From an uncultured Clostridia bacterium (lineage in GTDB: Bacteria > Bacillota > Clostridia > Oscillospirales > Acutalibacteraceae): a stretch of DNA of 64,000 bases. The position numbers and the translations under genes were made by a program. Each line of letters opens with the position of its first letter. The stretch's first letter is position 1. Positions 57,987 to 64,000 of the stretch are shown piece by piece. The notes beneath the pieces are model-generated. The model ran no database searches. It worked only from the letters and a program-made list of their open reading frames with translations, and was not told where the DNA came from. The stretch is taken from the NCBI GenBank assembly GCA_937920235.1, contig CALGUK010000048.1:20171-84170 (forward strand). The letters are read 5' to 3'.

Positions 57987-59279
57987 TTAGCCAACGCTCA
58001 ATACGGTTTTTTCGTCATCAGGACTGTTTCTCAATTCGATATCCGCACCTAAGCTGCGCAATTTTTCAATTATATTGTCATATCCGCGCTGAATATGGTG
58101 AATTTCCTCGATTTCGGTAGTACCGCTTGCAACGAGACCTGCAATAACCATTGCCGCACCTGCACGGAGGTCGTTTGCGATAACGGGAGCGCCCTTAAGC
58201 CCCTCCACACCCTCAATGAATGCGGATTTTCCGTCAACGGTGATTTTTGCGCCCATTCTCAGAAGCTGGTCAACATATCTGAAACGGTTATCCCACACGC
58301 TTTCGGAAATCATACTGTTACCTCTTGCCGTGGCGAGCAGCACCGAGAACTGAGGCTGCATATCCGTGGGAAAGCCGGGGTGAGGCATTGTTTTAACGCT
58401 GCAGTGATTAGGTCTGCAATCTGCAAAAATTCTTACGGAATCGTCATATTCCTCAACGATGACACCGCACTCGATAAGCTTTGCCGTAATCGACTCAAGA
58501 TGCTTCGGAATTACGTTTTTGATAAGCACGTCGCCCTGTGTTGCCGCGGCGGCAACCATATATGTCCCCGCTTCAATCTGATCGGGAATAATTGCATATT
58601 CACAGCCGTGAAGCCTGTCCACACCGCGAATCTTGATAACATCCGTACCTGCACCGCGCACATCGGCACCCATTGAGTTAAGGAAGTTGGCAAGGTCAAC
58701 GATATGAGGCTCCTTAGCCGCATTCTCGATAACGGTGAGTCCCTTTGCCTTGACGGCGGCAAGCATAAGATTTATGGTTGCGCCTACAGAGACAACGTCA
58801 AAATAGACCGAGGTTCCCAGAAGCTTTTCCGCCCTGACATCAACCATAGCATTTTCTTCCATAGTAACCTGTGCGCCGATAGCCTCAAAGCCCTTTATGT
58901 GCTGGTCAATGGGACGGACACCGAACTGACATCCGCCGGGCATTGCAACCTTGGCATGATTGAATCTGCCGAGAAGAACACCGATGAAATAATAGGATGC
59001 GCGCATAAGCTTTGACAAATCGTGCTCCACAACATTTGAACGGATGTGGGAGGTGTCAATTTCCAGAGTATTTTTATTTATAAATTTAATTTCAGCACCG
59101 AGATGGCGCAGAATTTTAATCATTGCAGTAACGTCGCTTATATTGGGAATATTTTCAATTCTGCAAACGCCTTCTGCGAGAATGGTCGCCGGAATTATCG
59201 CTACAACAGCATTTTTTGCACCGCTGATTTCAACCTCACCGGACAAATGTCTGCCGCCGTTAATTATGATTTTTTCCAA
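57987..59279 (-). CDS. murA: UDP-N-acetylglucosamine 1-carboxyvinyltransferase
   Basis: 430 residues from a TTG start with GGGGGGAAGAG upstream. The two-domain EPT fold begins with INGGRHLSGEVEISGAKNAV. The active-site cysteine is in MPGGCQFGVRPIDQH (about residue 118), so the fosfomycin target residue is present. It commits UDP-GlcNAc to peptidoglycan. A second murA copy, common in Firmicutes, would lie elsewhere. Confidence 0.95.
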   Translation of the reverse strand: MEKIIINGGRHLSGEVEISGAKNAVVAIIPATILAEGVCRIENIPNISDVTAMIKILRHLGAEIKFINKNTLEIDTSHIRSNVVEHDLSKLMRASYYFIGVLLGRFNHAKVAMPGGCQFGVRPIDQHIKGFEAIGAQVTMEENAMVDVRAEKLLGTSVYFDVVSVGATINLMLAAVKAKGLTVIENAAKEPHIVDLANFLNSMGADVRGAGTDVIKIRGVDRLHGCEYAIIPDQIEAGTYMVAAAATQGDVLIKNVIPKHLESITAKLIECGVIVEEYDDSVRIFADCRPNHCSVKTMPHPGFPTDMQPQFSVLLATARGNSMISESVWDNRFRYVDQLLRMGAKITVDGKSAFIEGVEGLKGAPVIANDLRAGAAMVIAGLVASGTTEIEEIHHIQRGYDNIIEKLRSLGADIELRNSPDDEKTVLSVG

Positions 59280-59489
59280 GGACTCTTCCCCCCAAAAATC
59301 AAGTAATCTTTAAACAATATAACAAGATGTAGTATTAAATCATAAAAATCGACATTCAAGACACAATAAAATTAAAATGCTCAAATGCCTTTAATAGTAT
59401 AACACTATTTCCTATAAATTAAAAGGGGTTTTTATAAAATTTTCTTACTATTTTTAACATTTTTATCGAACATTTGTTTTGCGTTTCGG

Positions 59490-59518
59490 TTGACGAACGA
59501 AGAAATATATTGTATAAT
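59490..59518 (+). promoter_or_regulatory. Promoter of the epimerase operon
   Basis: TTGACG (59490-59495), 17-base spacer, TATAAT (59513-59518), about 40 bases before the start. It is divergent from murA; the rest of the 278-base gap is AT-rich with nothing else clear. Confidence 0.7.
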
Positions 59519-59557
59519 AAGCTGTATTTAATTTTTAGAACAGTCGGTGAGCTCATT

Positions 59558-60403
59558 ATGCTGTATTATCTTGAAAATGATTTTCTGAAAATTGCCGTTG
59601 ACACTCACGGTGCGGAGCTTTCGTCAATATTCGACAAAAAGAACGGCAAGGAAATGCTCTGGCAGGGAAACCCTGAATTCTGGGGCAGAAAAAGTCCCGT
59701 GCTTTTCCCGCTTGTCGGCAAATACAAAAACGGCAAAACCGTATATGACGGAAAGGAATATGCCCTCGGTCAGCACGGCTTTGCAAGGGACAGCGAATTT
59801 TCCCTCGTCGAAAAAAGCAACAGCGGTATCTCATTTGAGCTGACAAGCAGTGAAGAAACGCTGACAAAATATCCCTTCCGATTCCGTCTTGTCTGCTCCT
59901 TCCGTCTTGAAGACCGCAAAATCTCTGTTGGCTGGAGAGTGGAAAATACCGATGATAAAACCATGTATTTCTCAATCGGTGCCCACCCGGCATTTTACTG
60001 CACAAAAGGCAGTACGATACTTGATATGAATGCTGAAAATCTCAGATATCACCTCATAAATTCCGAGGGATTATACACTTTGCCCGAGTACGATATGCCG
60101 TGCAGCACGGTGCTTCACGACAATATTTTTGACAACGACGCTCTCATCCTTGAAAACAGCGGAGTGAGTGCGGTTTCGCTATCCGACGGCGGCAAAAAAT
60201 ATCTCACGGTCAGATTTGATGCAAAGGTATTCGGCATCTGGTCGCCCGCGAAGAAAAACGCGCCTTTTGTGTGCATTGAGCCCTGGTACGGCAGATGCGA
60301 CGCGCAGGATTTTGACGGCGACATAACAGAGCGTGAATGGGGCAACACCCTCGCAACAGGCGAAGTCTGGGAAAAGGAGTATGAAATAGAGATTTATGAG
60401 TAA
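59558..60403 (+). CDS. Aldose 1-epimerase family protein (LacX-like)
   Basis: 281 residues from ATG at 59558; an upstream in-frame ATG lies in the promoter. The galactose-mutarotase fold is seen in HGAELSSIFDKKNGKEMLWQ, QHGFARDSEF (His for acid/base) and GAHPAFYC. The closest subgroup is LacX/YeaD-like, acting on hexose or hexose-phosphate anomers. It overlaps the HAD gene by eight bases. Confidence 0.88.
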   Translation: MLYYLENDFLKIAVDTHGAELSSIFDKKNGKEMLWQGNPEFWGRKSPVLFPLVGKYKNGKTVYDGKEYALGQHGFARDSEFSLVEKSNSGISFELTSSEETLTKYPFRFRLVCSFRLEDRKISVGWRVENTDDKTMYFSIGAHPAFYCTKGSTILDMNAENLRYHLINSEGLYTLPEYDMPCSTVLHDNIFDNDALILENSGVSAVSLSDGGKKYLTVRFDAKVFGIWSPAKKNAPFVCIEPWYGRCDAQDFDGDITEREWGNTLATGEVWEKEYEIEIYE

Positions 60404-61043
60404 TTACAAATATATTTTATTTGATTTTGACGGTACGCTCACCGATTCCTCCGAGGGAATTTACAAGAGCCTTACATACGCTTTTGAGGCTTACGGTCAC
60501 GGCACACCGTCGGAGGAGCTTCTCAAAAAATTCATAGGACCTCCTCTCCACTACAGCTTTACCGAGTTCTGCGGCTTCACACCCGAGCACTCGGTTGAAA
60601 TGACCGAAAAATACCGTGAGCGATACAGAGTCAAGGGCTATCTTGAGAGCCGTCTTTACGACGGGATATACGAGCTTCTCGAAGAACTTAAGAACCGCGG
60701 CTACAAGCTTGCAACCGCATCATCAAAGCCTCTGCATTTTGTGGACGCAATCTGTGAAAAGCTTGATATCAAAAAATTCTTTGACCACCTTGGCGGCACA
60801 ACCTTTGACAACACAAGCGAGAGCAAGGCGATGGTTTGTGAAAATGCAATGAAACAGCTGGGCGGTACGGTTGAAAACACGCTTATGGTGGGCGACACCC
60901 GTTTTGACATTGAGGGCGCGCACGCTGTTTCTCTTCCCTGCTGCGCCGTGCTTTACGGCTTCGGCTCGCGGGAGGATTTTGAAAAATACGGAGCTGAATA
61001 TATCGTCAGCAAGCCGTCAGAAATTCTTGATATTGTGAAGTGA
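60396..61043 (+). CDS. HAD hydrolase, phosphoglycolate phosphatase-like
   Basis: 215 residues. HAD motif I is FDFDGTLTDSSEGIYKSL, motif II lies in LATASSKP, and motif IV is MVGDTRFDIEGAHAV, with a helical C1 cap between. It likely dephosphorylates a small phosphate such as phosphoglycolate, a pyrophosphate or 5'-nucleotide; the substrate is not fixed by sequence. Co-directional with the epimerase and rarA. Confidence 0.88.
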   Translation: MSNYKYILFDFDGTLTDSSEGIYKSLTYAFEAYGHGTPSEELLKKFIGPPLHYSFTEFCGFTPEHSVEMTEKYRERYRVKGYLESRLYDGIYELLEELKNRGYKLATASSKPLHFVDAICEKLDIKKFFDHLGGTTFDNTSESKAMVCENAMKQLGGTVENTLMVGDTRFDIEGAHAVSLPCCAVLYGFGSREDFEKYGAEYIVSKPSEILDIVK

Positions 61044-61047
61044 GATT

Positions 61048-62313
61048 ATGTCAACACCTTTAGCGGACAGACTCAGACCGCAGACCATTGATATGATGGT
61101 CGGTCAGCGACATCTGTTGGGGGAGAACATGCCCCTGCGGAATATTATTGAGTCGGGCTATCTTCCCAATTTAATATTTTACGGTCCCTCGGGTACGGGA
61201 AAGACCACGCTTGCGAGAATTATAGCAAAAAACACAAACCGCAAGCTTCACCACATAAACGGAACCAATGCGAGCACCGCCGACATAAAGGCGATTGTCA
61301 GTGAGCTTGATACCTTTGCCGCCCCGAACGGAATTCTGCTCTATCTTGATGAGATTCAGTATTTCAACAAAAAGCAGCAGCAATCCTTACTCGAATACAT
61401 AGAGAGCGGTCAGATTACTCTTATCGCCTCCACCACGGAAAACCCGTATTTTTACATCTATTCGGCAGTACTTTCGCGTTGTACGGTGTTTGAATTCAAA
61501 TCCGTCACCCCCGAGGACGTTATCCCGGCAGTAAAGCGCGGATTTGACTTTCTTGAAGATGAAACCGGAATACCGCTTGAAATCGAGGACGGTGTTTGCG
61601 AGCACATAGCCACGGCTTGCGGCGGCGACGTGCGGAAATCTCTTAATTTTGCGGAGCTCTGTGTTCTCTCATCAGGCATTACCGACGGCAAAAGAGTGAT
61701 AACTCTTGAAAATGCCGGAAGTCTTACAATGAAAAACACGTTCCGCTATGATAAATTCGGTGACGAGCATTACGACATTCTCTCGGCATACCAGAAGAGT
61801 ATGCGAGGCAGTGATCCCGATGCCGCACTGCACTATCTGGCGAGACTTCTCGAAGCAGGCGATATGGTATCGGCAATCCGAAGACTTTTGGTGTGTGCAA
61901 GCGAGGACGTGGGGCTTGCATATCCGCAGATTCTGCCCATTGTCAAGGCGGCTTGTGACATTGCAATGCAGGTCGGCATGCCCGAGGCGGCAATTCCGCT
62001 GGGCGACGCGGTCGTTCTCGTTGCCACAAGTCCCAAATCCAACACGGGACACGACGGAATTTTTGCTGCTCTCGACGATGTCCGCAAGGGAAATTACGGC
62101 AAAATTCCGCGTCAGCTTCAGAACAAGCATTATGACGGCGAGGATGCCGCAGTCAAGGGACAGAATTATCTTTATCCCCACGATTTTCCCAATCGCTGGG
62201 TGAAACAGCAATATCTGCCCGACGCTATCAAAAACAGAAAATATTATGAGTTCGGTGATAACAAAACCGAACAGGCAGCAAAAGAATATTGGAAAAGGAT
62301 TAAGGGTGAATAA
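61048..62313 (+). CDS. rarA: Replication-associated recombination protein A (MgsA/RarA AAA+ ATPase)
   Basis: 421 residues. AAA+ core with Walker A FYGPSGTGKTTLARI, Walker B LYLDEIQYF and sensor 1 STTENPYF. The C-terminal tetramerisation region is intact (HYDGEDAAVKGQNYLYPHDF). It acts at stalled replication forks. Four bases separate it from the HAD gene. One base follows its stop before the deaminase start. Confidence 0.94.
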   Translation: MSTPLADRLRPQTIDMMVGQRHLLGENMPLRNIIESGYLPNLIFYGPSGTGKTTLARIIAKNTNRKLHHINGTNASTADIKAIVSELDTFAAPNGILLYLDEIQYFNKKQQQSLLEYIESGQITLIASTTENPYFYIYSAVLSRCTVFEFKSVTPEDVIPAVKRGFDFLEDETGIPLEIEDGVCEHIATACGGDVRKSLNFAELCVLSSGITDGKRVITLENAGSLTMKNTFRYDKFGDEHYDILSAYQKSMRGSDPDAALHYLARLLEAGDMVSAIRRLLVCASEDVGLAYPQILPIVKAACDIAMQVGMPEAAIPLGDAVVLVATSPKSNTGHDGIFAALDDVRKGNYGKIPRQLQNKHYDGEDAAVKGQNYLYPHDFPNRWVKQQYLPDAIKNRKYYEFGDNKTEQAAKEYWKRIKGE

Positions 62314-62314
62314 A

Positions 62315-62812
62315 ATGGCAAAAAGAGAAGATTACATCAGTTGGGACGAATATTTTATGGGGATTGCCCTGCTTTCTTCATACAGAAGTAAGGACCCGAG
62401 CACACAGGTCGGCGCCTGTATCGTTGACGACAACAACAAGATTATGTCAGTCGGCTATAACGGTTTCCCTCACGGCTGTAACGACGACGAATTTCCGTGG
62501 GACAGAACGGGTGAGGAGTTTGACACCAAATATCCCTATGTATGTCACGCCGAGCTCAATGCAATTCTCAACAACGGCGGCAGAAATCTGAAGGGCTGTA
62601 AAATCTATGTCGCTCTTTTCCCCTGCAATGAATGTGCAAAAGCGATTATCCAGAGTGGCATAAAAGAGGTCATCTATATTTCCGACAAGTACAAGGACAG
62701 CGTAAACAACCGTGTTTCACGCAGAATGTTTGATGCGGCAGGTGTAAAATACACGAAAATCAGGTTGAGCCGCGACGAGCTTAGGGTAAGCTTCAGAGAA
62801 GAGGATATCTGA
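62315..62812 (+). CDS. Deoxycytidylate deaminase (ComEB-like)
   Basis: 165 residues from ATG at 62315 with AAGGGTGA upstream. The zinc-binding motifs are CHAELNAI and FPCNECAKAIIQSG, with the catalytic Glu in HAE. It converts dCMP to dUMP for dTTP synthesis. It is followed with a one-base overlap by the HD nucleotidase, a paired nucleotide-salvage context. Confidence 0.92.
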   Translation: MAKREDYISWDEYFMGIALLSSYRSKDPSTQVGACIVDDNNKIMSVGYNGFPHGCNDDEFPWDRTGEEFDTKYPYVCHAELNAILNNGGRNLKGCKIYVALFPCNECAKAIIQSGIKEVIYISDKYKDSVNNRVSRRMFDAAGVKYTKIRLSRDELRVSFREEDI

Positions 62813-63399
62813 TGGGTAAAAACGATTTTTTTGCGTTTACGTCACGCACCAAATACATAAACCGCTGGGCGCTTATGCGAAATACGAGATACGAAACCCT
62901 CAGCGAGCACTCCGCCGAGGTGGCACAGCTCTCCTATGCCTTAGCCTGCATAGGAAATCAGCGATTGGATAAAAGCTACAACTGTGAGAGAGCAGCACTT
63001 CTCGGTCTTTACCACGACACACCCGAAATCATCACGGGTGATCTGCCCACTCCCGTTAAGTATTACAGCAAGGAGACGAAAGAAGCGTATAAATCTGTGG
63101 AAAAAAATGCATCGAAACAGCTTCTTTCAATGCTCCCCGACGATTTGCTTCCCTCTTACGAATCACTTTTCAAGAAAAAGACAGAGGACAAAGAGCTGTG
63201 GAAGCTCGTTAAGGCGGCCGACAAAATCAGCGGATATTTAAAATGCGTCGAGGAGAGAAAAGCAGGCAACAGTGAATTTTGCGAAGCCGAGGAAAAGCTT
63301 CTCAAATCAATCGAAAAAAATGAGCTTGAGGAAGTGCAGATTTTCGCCCGGGAATTTTTGCCCTCGTTCCGCAAAACCCTTGACCAAATGAAAAAATAA
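62812..63399 (+). CDS. yfbR: HD-domain 5'-deoxynucleotidase, YfbR type
   Basis: 195 residues. HD motif: LSEHSAEVAQLSYALA (first His), LYHDTPEIITGDLPTPVKYY (HD pair) and KAADKISGYLKC (metal-binding Asp). YfbR removes phosphate from dNMPs. Next to a dCMP deaminase it fits a small dNMP-handling unit. It is the last gene before the second repeat array. Confidence 0.92.
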   Translation: MGKNDFFAFTSRTKYINRWALMRNTRYETLSEHSAEVAQLSYALACIGNQRLDKSYNCERAALLGLYHDTPEIITGDLPTPVKYYSKETKEAYKSVEKNASKQLLSMLPDDLLPSYESLFKKKTEDKELWKLVKAADKISGYLKCVEERKAGNSEFCEAEEKLLKSIEKNELEEVQIFAREFLPSFRKTLDQMKK

Positions 63400-63442
63400 G
63401 TCATCCTTTATTAAGAATGATATTTTGAGGGGAAGAATTTTT

Positions 63443-63821
63443 GCAGGCGCGGAGGCCTGCCACTACGCGTTTGTTTATTTTTGCAGGCACGGAGACCTGC
63501 CACTACGCGGTGTTAGTTTTTGCAGGCGTGGAAGCCTGCCACTACGCGCTGTTTGTTTTTGCAGGCATGGAAGCCTGCCACTACGCGCTGTTGTTTTTTG
63601 CAGGCGCGGAGGCCTGCCACTACGCGTTGTTTATTTTTGCAGGCGCGGAGGCCTGCCACTACGCGTTGTTTGTTTTTGCAGGCATGGAAGCCTGCCACTA
63701 CGCGTTGTTTATTTATGCAGGCGCGGAGGCCTGCCACTACGCGTTGTTTATTTATGCAGGCATGGAAGCCTGCCACTACGCGGTGTTAGTTTTTGCAGGC
63801 ATGGAAGCCTGCCACTACGCG
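63443..63821 (+). repeat. REP-like array 2 (ten units)
   Basis: Head-to-tail units start at 63443, 63483, 63522, 63561, 63600, 63639, 63678, 63717, 63756 and 63795 (period 39, once 40). Each has the GCAGGC..GCCTGC stem plus CACTACGCG and a T-rich spacer of about 12 bases. The sequence TTTGAGGGGAAG occurs on both sides, at 63424-63435 and 63860-63871. Long open frames on both strands here are artefacts of the 39-base period. Confidence 0.95.
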
Positions 63822-63884
63822 ATTGGTTTATTCAGAATGGCACTCATACAAGCCTTCTCTTTGAGGGGAAGGTGGATTTACAAC

Positions 63885-63914
63885 AAAAAAGCAGGTAGCC
63901 TTTCGGTTACCTGC
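63885..63914 (-). terminator. Terminator of the gene entering from the right edge
   Basis: Stem GCAGGTAACC / GGCTACCTGC around GAAA on the minus strand (63891-63914), followed by TTTTTTG. Confidence 0.8.
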
Positions 63915-63938
63915 TCTGTTTTTATACACTTTTCAGAA

Positions 63939-64000
63939 TTAAAGCTCTGCGAAGTATTTGATTGTTCTAACCATCTGTGATGTGTAGCTGTTTTCGTTGT
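63939..64000 (-). CDS. C-terminal end of an unidentified gene (partial)
   Basis: The minus strand reads NENSYTSQMVRTIKYFAEL and a TAA stop at 63939. Twenty codons are too few to name the protein. A good terminator follows the stop, which supports a real gene end. Confidence 0.55.
   Translation of the reverse strand, partial: NENSYTSQMVRTIKYFAEL

Noticed and set aside
59467..59480. Second LexA-type box before the epimerase gene
   Set aside because: CGAACATTTGTTTT loses the second half-site end and lies upstream of the -35 rather than over the promoter.
63443..63821. CRISPR array
   Set aside because: The units are 27-bp imperfect palindromes with short, T-rich and near-identical spacers of about 12 bases, and no cas genes are present. 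They match the RAYT-linked repeat.

Overview
The window looks like chromosome from an anaerobic, endospore-forming member of the Clostridia, probably an Oscillospirales/Ruminococcaceae-type gut bacterium. The evidence is spoIVA next to a SipL-type SPOCS-LysM gene, a DUF4364 gene, an [FeFe]-hydrogenase-like redox protein with DRTGG partners, strong GGAGG ribosome binding sites, and housekeeping operons in Firmicutes order. No rRNA, tRNA, CRISPR array, riboswitch or integrase was seen. The species cannot be named from the sequence alone.

Layout. 1-2.4 kb: minus-strand DRTGG / ATPase / hydrogenase-like / DRTGG redox cluster. 2.6-4.6 kb: two tandem paralogous membrane-anchored secreted proteins. 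4.7-7.1 kb: murD-nudF-maf. 7.35-9.4 kb: divergent EF-G-like GTPase. 9.5-13.4 kb: phage-derived lysis and tail-fibre operon (HTH regulator, small protein, BppU/collagen-like fibre, GH25 endolysin, XhlA-like protein, holin) with a strong promoter overlapped downstream by a LexA-type box. 14.4-23.5 kb: rimP-nusA-rnpM-ylxQ-infB-rbfA-nrnA-truB-ribF and an iron-type alcohol dehydrogenase. 23.6-27.7 kb: valS, DUF4364, HAD phosphatase. 27.9-30.0 kb: glycosyltransferase and UDP-galactopyranose mutase. 30.0-31.0 kb: a RAYT-type transposase carrying four copies of a REP-like repeat inside its reading frame, next to an eight-copy array of the same repeat. A ten-copy array lies at 63.4-63.8 kb. 31.1-35.1 kb: yebC, spoIVA, sipL, the last two behind a sigma-E-like promoter. 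35.1-35.8 kb: four iterons at an exact 22-bp period, an AT-rich stretch and a RepA_N-like gene. 35.9-39.7 kb: glgC-glgD-glgA. 40.2-44.3 kb: MarR-controlled heterodimeric ABC exporter. 44.6-50.6 kb: an intact PBSX-like head module (TerS, TerL, portal, XkdF-like, capsid, three connector-type proteins) ending at a terminator without tail genes. 50.6-63.4 kb: GPH/MFS transporter, small proteins, HtrA protease, two-component system, RlmH, WalJ-like hydrolase, murA, then on the plus strand aldose epimerase, HAD phosphatase, rarA, deoxycytidylate deaminase and an HD nucleotidase.

The most interesting reading is that the 44.6-50.6 kb head module and the 9.5-13.4 kb lysis module, both made of full-length genes and both lacking integrase, lysogeny and replication genes next to them, are two loci of one dispersed, domesticated PBSX- or GTA-like particle system, with SOS-type control visible at the lysis locus. 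This is inference. The tail module is not in the window and would have to be found elsewhere in the genome. The RAYT with its own repeats embedded in frame and the chromosomal RepA_N/iteron unit are the other two unusual systems.
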